Shown here: positions 1 to 12,654 of the stretch, piece after piece | Numbering within the stretch: position 1 is the first letter of the stretch | Layout: the number at the start of each line of letters is the position of its first letter | Source of the DNA: Tetraselmis striata | Lineage: Eukaryota; Chlorophyta; Chlorodendrophyceae; Chlorodendrales; Chlorodendraceae | Reading direction: 5' to 3' | DNA: 64,000 nt | Assembly (NCBI GenBank): GCA_006384855.1 | Contig: VCJN01002436.1 | Coordinates: forward strand, 248,001-312,000 | The notes under the pieces: model-generated | Told to the model about the DNA's origin: nothing | What the model saw: the letters and a program-made list of their open reading frames with translations, nothing else | Database searches by the model: none | Program-made: the position numbers and the translations under genes

Positions 1-412
1 TCGCTCAAGGTGGGGCGAGAACGGTGGCCCATCACAACACCCTGACTGATATTGTCGTATTGATTACCGCCTCGATACATAATGTTTGTGAAAATGTGAG
101 GGCTATGGAAACAAATCCTATTTAGTTTAAGGTTTAGGGTTTATTTGTCTGCTAGTGTCTTTGAAGATATATACCGGTGCCTTCGCTTGGTACGAAACTT
201 TCCTGATATACCTCTTACTCGCAGCCTTTCCGATATAAATCCGATATAGGCCGTGCTTCGACCTGACGATTTGTAACACGTTGGTTGGTTTTCCTCATGG
301 AGCCTTGATATCGATGCTAGGCGACACGCATCACTCGTACGGAATTTCACACTTTGTGCGACCATATCTGCGACTCACAGCGACGCGTGCGTGTACCGGC
401 CGCGGCGCTCAG
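1..412. other. Left-edge non-coding stretch, probably intron of the RBR ligase gene
   Basis: No coding segment is supported here. The stretch ends in a splice acceptor (…gcgctcag) directly before the first recognisable RBR exon, so it is most simply an intron whose upstream exons lie outside the window. A short telomere-like string (aaggtttagggttt) lies near 128-142. Confidence 0.5.
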
Positions 413-2696
413 ATGCTGAAGGACACCAGCAAGCAGTGCCCCATCTGCAGCATGGCCATCACCAAAAACGGCGGCTGCAACAAAATGCGCTGCTCCAACT
501 GCAACGCGAAGTTCTGCTGGGTGTGCCGCGAGACGATCGACGGGTACGACCACTTCAGCGACGCCAGTAGCCGCTGCTTCCTGTTTGAGCAGCAGGAGAT
601 TGACGAGTGGAACGCGATGATGGTGGGCGCCGCCGACTGATCAAATTCTCTTCATTACCCCCGAGTCCCTTCTCGTGCACATCTTCGGGCATGAGCATCG
701 GCCGACAGCTGCCACCGTGCGATTCGCGCCGCCCGCTGAAGTGCGCTTCGTCAAACCTACTTATATCGAGCATTTATCGAGCCGACAACGTTTCTGTCGA
801 CACCTCGCAGCTGCTTGGGTGCTTGATGTCATGCTTGAATATGCTCTTGAGTTCTTCATTCGTCAGCAGAAACTCGGTGACGAATTTGGCTGTTGAGTGG
901 ACTTCACGGCAGCGAGCGATAGTACAAGTGATAGCCGTGCGACCACCTGCACCGTCGAATGCGAGTACTGCCCTTGACGTCGATATTGCGTAGGCGAGAT
1001 CAAAGGATATGGTGCTGTTGAGATCAGAACTGCCGATAGATCTCGGACTTTCCGACCTGCGAGCGAATATTAACACTGTGTATTGCAGAACTTTATTCCA
1101 TACCCCCTTCTCCCCCTTTTCGGCCTGTGATTCTTTCATTCATAGCTTTTAGCACCGTCATCATCATCATAAAAGCTTGCTCTGTCGCAGCGGCTAACTA
1201 TGCGCGCCGCTGTCTGCTGCTGGCAGAACGACCACATGTACCAGGGCCGCCCAAGGCACGGGGAGCTGCACGCGGCCCTGCTGGGCGGAGACCTGCAGTA
1301 TGATCTAGTGCAGAACGCGGGATACCTCAACATCAAAGTGCGGCACGGCCTCGCTACCCCCCCCCCCCCTCCCCCCGGCTTCTTCGGGTCAGATGGTGGC
1401 CCAAGACGAGGGAGTGTCGTCGTACCTTGCGCCGCGCTTATCGCCTCATCAGCCGCTTCGTCGTATCCCCCTGCAGCATTATTTGCCTCGCGACAGCTAA
1501 GTACACTACCGACACGCCCTTTATATCGATCAAAGTCTTCCGAGACCTCGGCAATCATTTAAAACTTATCTATTGCATTGCCACTTTTTAATGCCTTGCT
1601 GCAAGTCATTCTATACATTATTGGCATCCGTACCGTACAATTACTCTTGTGCTGATGTAGCGACTAATAATTAGCTCGCGGAACAGTAGAACTTTTCGTC
1701 GCGACATCGCGTCGAGAATTTCGCGCGTTCTACCCGTAGTTACTATTTATTCCGATTTATTCCGATTATATGTTTTCATAGTTGTTCACTCCGGGGGGGG
1801 GGGGGGGGGGGGGGCGGATAAAACAATAACCATGGCCGGCGGGCCCAACATGTGTGTATGGGTATGTCGACATGCTGCATACTGACACACGATGGTGGGT
1901 ATGCCAGTATGTACAATTGCTAGCAGACGTCTAGACGTATACATCATCGTGGGCTCATCTGTGTATTTCGGGATTTCGAGCTCCCAACGGATCTGTCATA
2001 CTCATCTGTCTCATGATGTAGGCACGTCAGGGTACACGGTCGATATAGTATCGAAGTCAGCTTTTGCAGGCACTGTACACATGCTCAGCCGCATGCGTGT
2101 ACTCATACAGTGTTCCCGAATCAATTAGTCGCTATGTGTATTAGCGGACTCTGGATGATATACATCGTAGATACCGGTGGGAGCCACTGCATCGCTCCGT
2201 AATAATATATCCTGTTCAGTAGCCGCGATCACTCGATCATACGGCATCGTACTCGTGCCACAGGTACACGGGATTGCGTGTCTAGGGGCTACGGCATGCC
2301 GGGTAGCCGAATACATTGCATAGGTAGACCGGTATACGTGACGGTACGCTACTACTCACATAGCGTCAAAATAATGAAAGGCAGGTTCCTCTATCTATCA
2401 CCAGATAAGATGGCCCACCGTCGTCCCAACCTGGCCAGTGTTCTTCGCGGAGCCACATTGCCAACGGGCCCCATTCAAACCAATCCGCGGTGCTGTCGGC
2501 CGGAGCGCAGGGGACGCGGTGCCCGCAGTGCCGGCAGGAGAACGCCAAGATCAACAACAACAACCACATCCACTGCTGGGCGTGCGGCTCCTACTACTGC
2601 TACCTCTGCCGCAAGGTGCTCGGCGGCGGCGCCCGTGACCGCAGCGGCGGCAAGCACTTTGGGCCCAAGGGCTGCCGGCAGCACTCGCCCGACTAG
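413..2696 (+). CDS. RBR-type E3 ubiquitin ligase, RNF14-like, C-terminal part (5' end outside window)
   Basis: Three exons: 413-622, 1227-1337 and 2511-2696. All junctions are GT-AG and phase 0, giving 168 residues before the stop. Residues 1-70 hold a RING2/catalytic domain: the CPIC pair, then [11 protein letters not shown] and FCWVC. The Cys of GGCNKM is the position that accepts ubiquitin in RBR ligases. The last exon holds a further zinc finger ([20 protein letters not shown], then [10 protein letters not shown]). Plant RNF14-like proteins carry this finger after RING2, as I recall them; human RNF14 does not. The middle exon (37 residues) has no motif I know and rests on splice sites and phase only. 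RBR ligases take ubiquitin from an E2 onto the RING2 cysteine and pass it to substrates. RING1, IBR and any RWD domain must lie upstream of the window. Confidence 0.85.
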
Positions 2697-2920
2697 CCCC
2701 CTCACTGTCTGAGGGCAGCATGGACGCACTGGCTCACGTCGACATACTGGTGGACGGTACCCGGAGGAAAGCAAGCTGGGATATGCATAACATGGTGGTA
2801 TCCTTCCGGCACAGATTGGGCAGAGGAAACATGCACAGATGTATTTAGCTCGTCCTCATTTTTGTAATGTTGCCAATTACCGACACGCCCTTTATAGTGA
2901 TCAATAAGGGCTTCCGAGAA
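1509..2920. repeat. Short dispersed repeat, two copies (about 1509-1551 and 2879-2920)
   Basis: Both copies begin ccgacacgccctttata, continue with a gatcaa core and end in cttccgaga. The first lies in the last intron of the RBR gene and the second just 3' of it. Origin unknown. Confidence 0.6.
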
Positions 2921-3041
2921 CGGTGAACGGTACGCGGAGGACAGCTCCCCATGTACCCGGAGGGATACATAACATGGTGGTATCCTTCCGGCCCAGACTG
3001 GGCAGAGGAAACATGCATAGATGTGTCTAGCTCGCCCTCCT
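2758..3041. repeat. Imperfect direct duplication 3' of the RBR gene
   Basis: About 90 bases from 2758 recur from 2955 with few changes. The shared core contains acatggtggtatccttccgg followed by gggcagaggaaacatgca. The 775-base spacer between the RBR ligase and the convergent lipase otherwise shows nothing coding. Confidence 0.75.
2863..2867 (+). terminator. TGTAA poly(A) signal of the RBR ligase gene
   Basis: TGTAA, the usual green-algal polyadenylation signal, sits about 170 nt past the stop codon. Inferred from position only. Confidence 0.45.
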
Positions 3042-3470
3042 GTCGCCGATCATCGCCGACCATGTGGTACTCATGGCACTTGCTCTTGCAGCAGACCTGG
3101 CTGTGGGTCCATGGGGAGCGGTGCGACATCGGCGACCGTGCGCTGCTATTACGCTTTTCCTTGCGGCTTTGGCAGTGCCTCAGGAACGGCACACCCAAGA
3201 AATGATTCGTACAGAGGTAAAAAAACCAATACCACCTTGTATCTAGTAAGCATGGCATACTGGTGAGCTACGGCTGCCGGCCCACTGGCGCTGAAGCGGG
3301 CAAGTGGCGCACCCCTTTGACATGGTGCAGACCCGGCAGTGTGTGGAGAACGGTGGCACCGTGACTGTTGCTATTCAACGCACATGACCGTGCTGCTAAG
3401 AAGCTACATCTGATCAACTCTTCGCATCAAAGTCGTCTCATTCGTCTGCCGATTTGTTGTTGCCGCGTCG

Positions 3471-6121
3471 CTACGATTTCTTCAGCCGCCGGCAGAAGTC
3501 GGGCAAGCGGTCCACGTAGTCCTGCGGCGAGGCGCCGCCGTCCAAAAACGCGCCCAGCGAGCCCTGCACGGCGTCGAGCGCCTCCAGGTAGGATGGCAGG
3601 AAGTGGTCCCGAATCATGCGGCGCGCGGGCTGTGCACAGGTGGGCGCGGCACAGGTGGGTGAGTCAGTCGATCACCATCCGCCACACCGCGTTTTAGATC
3701 CGGTTTGATTTCGTGCATCTATAGACACACAGGGCGAGAAATTATGTCTTTAAATATTTCCACGGCCGGAGGTATTTATAAACCTTTGCTAAAACAAGAA
3801 AATGTTACGTATATATGTTATTTATATTTGAAAATGTAATACACGGTATGTTATTTATATATGATTTTAATATATGATTTGAAAATGTAAAATGTAAATG
3901 TAATGTTTTATATATGTGTATACGGTATTTACTGCCCTTCTTTACTTACTTGCACTACCTCTGCTTTAACATGACACGCGATGTCATATAATTCCGCTAT
4001 GCGTTGCTCAGGACATATACGGGTACTGGAGTCGACACCAGCAGCCGACAGCAAGCACCGTAGCCGCTTTGTAGAAACAAGTGATCGTAAATCACACCGA
4101 GAAAGAAAAAGGGGGGGGGGGGGGGGGGGGGGGCACCTTGATCCTGCCATACGCCTGCTGCGGTATGCGGTCGATGAGGACGAAGTCCGCCTCGCCGGCG
4201 GCGGCACCAAAGCCGGGTTCCAGCTGCAGCGAACCGCTGCTGGCGAACAAGTCGGCATCCGAAGGGCCACTGCTGCTGGAGACGGGCAGCTGAGAGCGAG
4301 TCATGCTGCCCTCCTGCATCGGGCGGCCGACAGGTGTCATTTCTGTCCCGATGACGCACCTCGCGGCGACACAGTCAGTATTATCATGAAAATAATAGTC
4401 GGCCGCCTGCCGAGTCCCGTCGATGGGCGACGCGCTCGGTTCTCGGCAGGGTCAACGCGTCGCGCGAGGCACCCGAACGAGTACCTGCTTGGGCTCGGGG
4501 CTGGTGTCCGCGTTCGGCGGCCGCCCACGGGCTCGCGGCGTGCCCCTACGGCCCCGGCTCACAGCCCTGCGAGCACTGCGACAGCTGGCCCGCGACGTCC
4601 GCCAGCACTGCCACGCTGCCCGGCGTCGACGGGTCCTCGGGGGGCATCAGGGCGGCGCGCGGCGCGAGGTGGAGAACGCGGCCGCGGGGTACATCCGGCG
4701 CTTCTCCTCCCAGCCCATGCGGTCCGTCGGGCCGCCCTCGGCACCCTCCCGGGGAGACTCGCCACCGCCGTCCGTCGTCGCTGCGCCGATCGTGTCCCAG
4801 GGGCGCGAGTCCAGCGAGGAGGCGCGGCTCGACAGCCGCTCCGGGATCACCGCCTCCGCCGCCTCCTCCTGCTCCGCCTCGGCGACCTCCTGCATCGACA
4901 TCGCCGCGGTGCCGGGGTCAGCCGGATGCGGTATGGCGTGGCGGCCTCAGCAGGGGGAGACTCCAGCAGCGGCATTTCGACCATCACATAACATGGCCGC
5001 GCATGCACAAGGGGCGTAGCCTCGATTCTAATTTATTTCAGTGGCGGAGAAGTACTTGTATTAAAGAAAAAGCAGCCGCTACTGGCGGCACGGATTTCCC
5101 ACGGACACACTCCAATACGAAGAATAACTGCATCGACATACTACTGTACTTTTAACTGCATCGACATACTAAATCGACAAGCCATCGTCCGAGTGGCAGC
5201 CTTGCAGGAGATATAGACATGAACTGTTTGTTATAAACACATTGTAGATATGTATATATATATGTATATGTAAAATGTATGTGTGTGTGTGTGTGTGGGT
5301 TTTTTTTTGTGGGGAGGGGGGGGGTCATGAAACAAGGTAAAAAAATAAAGCACGACCTACTATTTTAGGCGATATTTTGTACTTCCCGGGCATGATCTCC
5401 GGCTTGGATCAGAGAGCCGATTGAGCACATGCGCGGGTGGTGCAGGCCAAGGCTAAACATCACGACTGACACAGCAAATGTGTGGGCCTAAACTTTCGTT
5501 GAACAGCGGACTTATACAGAGGGGGACCGCCCTGCCCCGTAAGAGGGGGGAGGGGGGGTGGCGCGCCTGCAGCAGGTCGGACATCTGCGCGTGGAGGGAG
5601 TTCTCGGGGCACATGCCGAGCTCCTCGCAGCGCTCCGCAATCTCCTGCTCAAACTGCTCCGACGCGTCGTCCTCCTCCTCCTCCGCCTCACCTTCCTCCT
5701 CGCTCCGCTGCGCAGCTTCCAGCCCGCCGGCGTGCATGCGGTCCAGGAACCCCACCCCTTCCGACCTGCGGAGCGAGTACACAACATCAGGACCCAGTTA
5801 GGGGTTGCATCCCCATCTTGAGTTGCTAGCTAGCAAGCAAGGCCGGCTTTTCTAGTGGCGCTAGCAAATGGTGGCGCACCAATGCCGAATGGTGCAATAC
5901 CTCGTACTACCCAGTAATACCTAGTAATGCCTAGTACTCAAATAGGAGGAGTGCAAATGGTGCAATTCCTCCTATTTGAGTACTTGTACTGGCGTCGTGT
6001 AAACATCAATTCAGGTTGTATTAGCACTGCCCATATGTCAATACTCATGGACAGATCTTGCCAGGTCAGCATGTAAGGATAAGTCGTCGCTTTTACGCCG
6101 GGTTAATACAAAGTAAAAGCA

Positions 6122-6182
<61 letters not shown>

Positions 6183-9100
6183 ACAGTTGAGGTGATACAT
6201 TGCCACATCAGTAATGTACAAGCGCAAGCGCACCAATTTCCGTATTGTAATGGTGAACATTGGGGGGAAAACGTGGCAAAATGGCCAGGAGGGGAGTGAG
6301 TGAGGGGGGGGGGGGGGGGGGGTTCAAGCATCCGAGCTCATTCCCAAACCTACGCACACTCACGCAGCGAAGAGTGATTTGGGCCTTATCTCAACAAGAT
6401 ATCTCAGTATCCGGTCTCAAAATCAGTTTCCTTCGCCTCCCAGTTTTGCCTAGGGGTGGGGGGTGGTCAAGGGGCCTGGATTTCCCCAATGTCAAGTTAT
6501 TTGTGATTTCGGGTTTTTAGGGATGATGGGAAGGGGGTGGGGGGGGGGGGGGGGGGGGCAGGAAAAGAGGGGGATAAGTCCCCCCCCCAGCCTCACCACA
6601 CACACACAGACACACACACCCGGGAACGATGGTCATCATGCTAGCTGCTGAGGGAGTGACAGTGGCACTTGCAGTTGCCTGTGATTGAATTTGTTAGATG
6701 TCCAAGATATATGTCCCTTATTGCCATATTTGGGTGAGCAGGAGGGGGACGGCTTACTTGCTCGGCGAGGACGCGGCCCCCGCCGGCCACAGCCCCTCCG
6801 CGCCCCCCGCCCGGGCGCCCCTGCGCCGCATGCCCGCAGCGGAGCAGGCGGCAAACCAGCCGGCGGGGTTCACGTACTGCAGCAGCCCCGCCCGCCGCTG
6901 GGCCTCCGGCACCCTGCGCCACACGGGCCATAGGTTGTTGCCATGTCACTATCACGGGGCACCTCAGTGCCCCCCCCCCCCCCTGGTGCCCTCCACAGAA
7001 CGATCGGCTCGGTGGTGAGCTTTTGAATGTGAGCCGGGCACTCCGGGTACAGTGCAAACATCTCGGCAGATACCACGGCAGTCTCACCACAGCCATGGCG
7101 AGCTGCAACCGGCCAGCGATGCATTGAATGGCGGTGGGTCAAATTGGCGAGCCGATGTTCCCGTCACAGTCGCAACCAATTGACACCACGGCGGCATGCC
7201 CCCCCCCCCCCCCCCCCCCCCCCGCTATGTCAAGTGAGTGTGCGCGTAGGGAGGACCACGCCGCCGTCATTCTGATGGGCATCTGCAGCACTATGATTAT
7301 CAAATTACGCAACGGCGCGGCAACGTCATCAGTGTACCTACTTTAGCTTGCCATGCGTATACTCGAAACACAGAACCTCGGTCTTTCCATGCTTTCTGAT
7401 CCCCCCCTCGTGTCCCACCCTGGGAGGGGGTGGGGGGCTCAGAGGGGCGCACCCGGCGAGCGCGATGCCCTCCGCAGCGGCCGGCGGCATCGTGTCGGCG
7501 GAGAGCGAGGACGTGACAGCCGCTTGCGGCCGGCGCTGCCCCGCCCGCGCGGTCAGCCGGGCGGTGTGCGCGTCCAGGGCCGCCTCCGCCTCGTCGGGCT
7601 CCTCGCTCTTGGGGCTGCGTGGCGCCAGCTGCAGGGGGGGGGGGGGTTCAGCGCGGTCCTGTATGACCGATGCGAGGCGGGTGTGGGGAAGACTTTCTGA
7701 GATTAGGCAAGAGGCATCCCGAGGCCCGTACGCCGTTCTTATTCGATTTGTTAGTTCTAGCATGGTTGCCAGGAACAGATACTGCGCTCTTACACGAGAA
7801 TATATGGGTGACGTTTGATTTTTTCGTGAACATGTTAATAATATAAACTCCGTTTGCCGTCTTGAAAACCACGTAATCCTTATGTAAACTTTTCCTGAGT
7901 AAATGGGCATGCATACTGGTACCACAATACCGAATCAGGCAATGTCCTCGGCTGTGCTTTACTGGAGTCCGATATACGGTTGCAAGATAATCCTTACATT
8001 CAGCGAGATATGTAGATATAGATATATCTATTCACATATATTGTCATATGGATAGATAAATGTAAATAGATATTGATAACCTACTTTGAACCCTCCAAAC
8101 CTGTTATAATATATGTTGTGTATATTCCATGCACAACAGACCGGAACATTTAATGGCATCCGGTCTGTTGTGCATGGAAGTATGCGGTGGCCATGATGAG
8201 ATTTGTCTATTTGGGCACGTTTTGAATATTTCAACACGCCTTGAAAGCTGTCCAAATGGAGAGAACTCGCCATGGCCACGGCGTCGCTGTCAGATGCGCC
8301 ATGGCCACATGCGTTGTCTGAAATGCCCTCAAGACGGTCCGGAAAAACCGAGATGTGAGAGGGAGTGTAATCAAAACACTAAGGAACATCCAACAGTGGG
8401 CCTCGTCCAGGTGGCGATGGCAAGTTAAAAAGGCGCCTATCATGATGGAAGGGATGGTTCGTAGCTTTGTGACGGCGATTTTCAGAGTAGTCCCTCTCTG
8501 ATTCCCTTGTCTATTTGGGACCTGGAGGGGTAATGACGAGTGCCGGGTTGCCTTCATGGAGGGAAGTGTAGAGGGCCAGTCGCACCCAGGGACGCAGTGT
8601 TGGGGTGCCTGCTGAGGCGGGGGGGCGGGTGGGCGGGGCGGGGCGGCATACCTTCTGGCGGGGCCGGGAGCATGCAGCGCCGCAGCCGGGCGGGAGGCTC
8701 TGCACCGCCTTCACCGGCAGCGCGGCGCCCCAGGCCAGGTTTCGAGCCGTCCACATCGTGGCGCCGCCCACCCTGCGCCGTTGGGGAGAGGAGATCAGCA
8801 GGCTCTAAAGGTGGCAAGTGTGCGGGAGCAGGGAGGGGCAGGGTGCAGGAAGGGAAGTGGAGGAAGGGTTGAGAGGGAGGGAGAGGGGGGCTCCCACCCC
8901 CGGATGCCGCCCTCAACAATGCGCAGTACGCGGGAGCTCTGCCGCATGTCGTCGTACCAGCGGCTGGTGGACACCTGCAGGACGGGCAACGGTCAGCCGT
9001 TAGCAAGGAGCAAAGTGGGGCTAGCACTACTCCTTAAAGTGATATGGCACTACTGTTAACACACATTCGGCTCGAGCACACCCCCCCCCCCCCCTCCAGA

Positions 9101-12100
9101 AGAGAAAACCACCAGCAATTGGTAGAGTCACATCGAAATATAACACTTATACATAATGGAAGCCTTGCTATCTCGATGCGAAGCGGCAAGATACGTCTTT
9201 ACTTTCGTCTTTTCTGCGCTGAATTAGATGGTAGCCGCTGCTGCAGGCTGACCATACCGGGTACGAGCGGCTGGTCGGGGCGCCCTTTTGCGCATAGCAG
9301 GACGGAAGCGGATTCCGCATGCATACTCGTGCCGCTGTGTGGTAGTGCCCATGCTCGGCGAGACTGTGCTTAGCTGTTGCTGCAGGGCCGGACGGACCTC
9401 GGTGCGCAGGGCGTCGGCGGCGGCGGGGCTGAAGGTGGGCACCACGTCGGCGCCGTTGACGATGGAGGTGACGTACGAGGCGCAGCTGCGCGCCAGGTCC
9501 AGCGTCATGCAGCTGGGGCAGGCGATGGCGTAGCACTGCGTGTCCGCAAAGCGCGGGTGCAGGTCCCGCAGCCTGGGTGGGGCACGGGAGCAGCCGGTAA
9601 AGAGGCGAAAGAGGGTGAGGACTATTCCTTCAAGGGTTGCGTTCCACATGTCAATGCGAGCGCAGTGGAGGCCAAAAAAGGTTTTTCATAAATCTAAATA
9701 TTGTTTTATCTATATCAGAAGGTAAAACAATCCTTACTACTTTTAAGTTTATAGAAATGAACTTATTTTTGTTTCCATCATGATTGGACATACAGTTGCT
9801 GATCCATCAGATCCAGTTTTAAACCCAATGTGGCCTTAAGGTATGTTCGTTTTACCTTTCATGACGTAGTTTTGACAACTTTATATGATTCCCAAATCAC
9901 TGGATTTTTTCCACAGATCTTTATCATTAAAGAATCTGTGGAAATTTTAAGGTTAACCGACATTTATTCATCAAAGTATCCTGGCAACAGTGCGCAGTAA
10001 TAGGACAGCACAGCAAAGGGGGGGGGGGGGGGGGGGGCGCACATCATGGTCAGCATTGCCGCGGTGCCGCCGCCCAGGGAGTGGCCCACCACAAGGGGCG
10101 CAGGCCCTCGTTCGCCTCCAGCGCCGACAGCAGCACGTCGCGCACCTCCTGTCACCGCCACCATCGCCGCAAGTCAGCAAGTCCCCCCCCCCTCCCCCCC
10201 CCTTCCTCATCGCTCTAGCCCCCCCCCCCCCCCAAAACGACAGGCCCATGCAGCCAACTCCTGAGATGCAGCGCCTGGTGGCCAATGCCCTCCACGTCCA
10301 TGTCGGCCGCGATTGATCGCAGCGGTTCTTGCTCGGCATATGCCAAACAAGGCAACCCACAGGACAGCCCGGGGACCGCAACTGACAAGAAAAGCAGGTG
10401 CGGGGGAAAGTGCGCGCGTGGGGCTCTCCCACAGCTGTCTTACTGGAGGCGCAGTTAGGGCAGGAGCGTCCTGCCAGGGTGAGAGCAAACCCTTCATGGC
10501 GACGACACGGGCCTGACATGCACGAGCGACATTGCGGGGCAGGGGGGCACCTTGAGGATCCAGCGCGCCGCCGCCAGCATGCCAAAGTGGCTGTAGCCCA
10601 TGACCACTCCGCCGGGCGCCATCATGTGGTGCGGCTTCACGGCGCTGGTGATGCAGGTGAACATGTCCTGCGCAGCGCCACGGCAAGGGCGTTCCGATAT
10701 GTACTTCAAGCGCGGCATAATGCCGCCCGGCTCAAATCAATGCATAGGCATTGTCCCTTTCGCCAGTTTATTGATTAATGAACTAATTGGCGTCTGTTTT
10801 GCAGGAAAGAAAGTTTCAAATGTTCACTGCCAAATCATAGACAAAAATGATGAATAGCCGTATCACGCCCAATGCTGACAGGGTGCCAAGACACATTGTG
10901 TAAGACCAAACTTGACAATGGGGGTTTGTTTATGTGGCATGGACGCTTCTGTGTGGCAATGCTGGCAGTAACTTCCCAAATCCAAAACAGCGCCTACTAT
11001 GTTGGATCCGCCCGTATTCCCTGCGCCTGTGCGCGGCTGCAACCGCCCACGCACAAGGAGGACGGGGTTTAGGGAGACCCTATCCCCCCCCCCTCTCCCC
11101 CCCCCCCCCCCACACACACAAAGGGCGCACCTTCAAGGAGTGCGTGCCGCGCACCACCAGCACCACCGCCCCCAGCTTGGCGTCGCGCAGCACAGTGTAC
11201 GCGGGGCGCAGCATCCCGGCGCGCGGCGAGCGCATGATGATGTCGCCGCCGCCTGCACTTGCACGTCAAGCAGCACCTCCTTAGCCCCGCGTACCCGCCC
11301 CTGTCGCGTCCCAAGGCTGCTGCTGCAGGGCATCCCCAAAGTACGTGCCGAATTGCTGTCCTTTGACCCCGGCGAGGGGGAGGGCCGGGGGGCGCACCGA
11401 TGCCGAGCTCCGCCCAGGCGCCCGGCTGCGAGCCGTGTCGCAGCCGCTGCGCCGCGCAGAGCGCCAGCACGCGCTTGAACAGCGCCACGTCGCGCAGCGC
11501 GGCCTGGAGGTCCTCCCGTGGCAGCGAGCCGTCCGCGTGAAGCGCGCGCCCCTGGCCGGCCCCGTCCCATGCAGCAAGTCAGCCCCGGCAGCCACCCATG
11601 AGCCGCCGCAAGCCAGCCACTAGGGAGAGGGAGGGGAGGGGGGGCAGGGGCAAGGAGGGTGTGAACCCCTCCTCCCCCCCCCCCCCCCCCCCCATCCTCC
11701 TCCCTCTCCCTTCCCTCTCCTCCCTTTTCTGCCCCACAGGAATAGCGCTGTCCAGCGAGGGAGGGAAGCGCCTTTTTCTGCCCCCTTCTGCCCCCCGACC
11801 GAGGGAGTTGTCAGGGTTACCTGCATGGCGATGTCCGCCGCCGGGTGCACCGCACCCTCCTTTCGGGACAGGTACACCAGGCCCAGCAGCAGGTCTGCCG
11901 TGCGCCAGCGGCCCAGCGTCTCTGAGTAGGCGTACCTGCGGTAGGCGGCCCAGCGGCATGGGGAAGGAGACAAGGGGGGGGGGGGGGGGGGGGGGGGCAA
12001 GTCGGAGTCAGCCTGGGTAGGGGGTGGCACCTGCTGGAGGAGAGGACTGGCCGGGTATGTATGTCAATATCTCGGGAAAGCCTGGCCAGAGCGGATGATG

Positions 12101-12654
12101 TTCCGGGTAAGGGGCGTTGAGAGAGTGGGGAGCGGGAGAATCCATTCAATTGATGGCACCAAGTGTGGATGTGGCCTACCAGGCCAAGGGTACGTCCTAG
12201 TTGGCACCGAGGACCGGGCCCGTAGGTAGCTTGTGCATTACGCGAGTATCGACATTTGCGTGCTGATATGGTTGCCCTAGCCAATTTTCATTTTCCCTTC
12301 ATAGGGGCGCAGGAGGGAAGTTGCCCCGGGGGGTGGGGGGGGGAGGGGGGGGGGGGGGGGGGGCTGTCGAATCTCTCGCTGCGCCGCTCGCGTCGAGCCC
12401 TCCGAGAACGAGCGGCTGGCAGACGCGAATTGGGGGGGGGGGGGGGGGGGGAGATGTTTAGCACCCATGCCGGCAGCAGCGCACCGTAGCGTCTCCGTGA
12501 AGAAGTACAGCGCCTCCACCCAGCCGTCGGGTGCGCGGTGGTGGTTGGCGTGCGACTGCAGCGTTGGTCGGTCCGCGTCGAACTCTGAGCCGCGCCGGCA
12601 CACGTACGCCGCGTACGCCGCGGTGCCCACCGCCGCCAGCGTCAGCGTTGCCAT
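3471..12654 (-). CDS. Class-3 lipase of the Lipase3_N / diacylglycerol-lipase type, 15 exons
   Basis: Exons 5' to 3': 12654-12485, 11935-11821, 11551-11398, 11252-11131, 10667-10551, 10148-10043, 9572-9398, 8974-8898, 8772-8652, 7628-7453, 6913-6758, 5765-5567, 4889-4485, 4313-4137, 3629-3471; about 809 residues. Residues 1-20 form one hydrophobic anchor. YAYSETLG and GRW..ADLL match the plant Lipase3_N family (At4g16070/At3g14075 type). VVRGTHS marks the oxyanion region. The nucleophile elbow GHSLGGG puts the Ser near 250, the acid is in NGADVVP (Asp ~304), and a His in VLHL (~637) would complete the triad. The C-terminal YGRIK…RRMI.DH..PSY also fits the family. Role by family: hydrolysis of mono- or diacylglycerol at a membrane. 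Oddities: exon 6 needs one extra base to read into the nucleophile elbow. Exon 13 needs a one-base loss corrected near 4690 and a one-base gain corrected near 4560. The intron after exon 12 starts GC. The insertion between residues 350 and 560 is acidic and low in complexity. Confidence 0.88.
5933..5984. repeat. Perfect 18-bp inverted repeat in a lipase intron
   Basis: Arms 5933-5950 and 5967-5984 (agtactcaaataggagga and its complement) enclose a 16-base loop. Just upstream are several short near-repeats of tagtaat/tagtact, so it may be a small palindromic mobile element or a hairpin in the pre-mRNA. Confidence 0.85.
6125..6179. repeat. (GT)27 microsatellite in a lipase intron
   Basis: Uninterrupted GT dinucleotide run, within the intron between lipase exons 11 and 12. 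Confidence 0.95.
8125..8179. repeat. Perfect 21-bp inverted repeat in a lipase intron
   Basis: Arms 8125-8145 and 8159-8179 are exact complements (beginning ttccatgcacaacagaccgg) around a 13-base AT-rich loop. The hairpin lies in the 1.02-kb intron between lipase exons 9 and 10. The surrounding DNA is AT-rich, unlike the exons. Confidence 0.9.
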
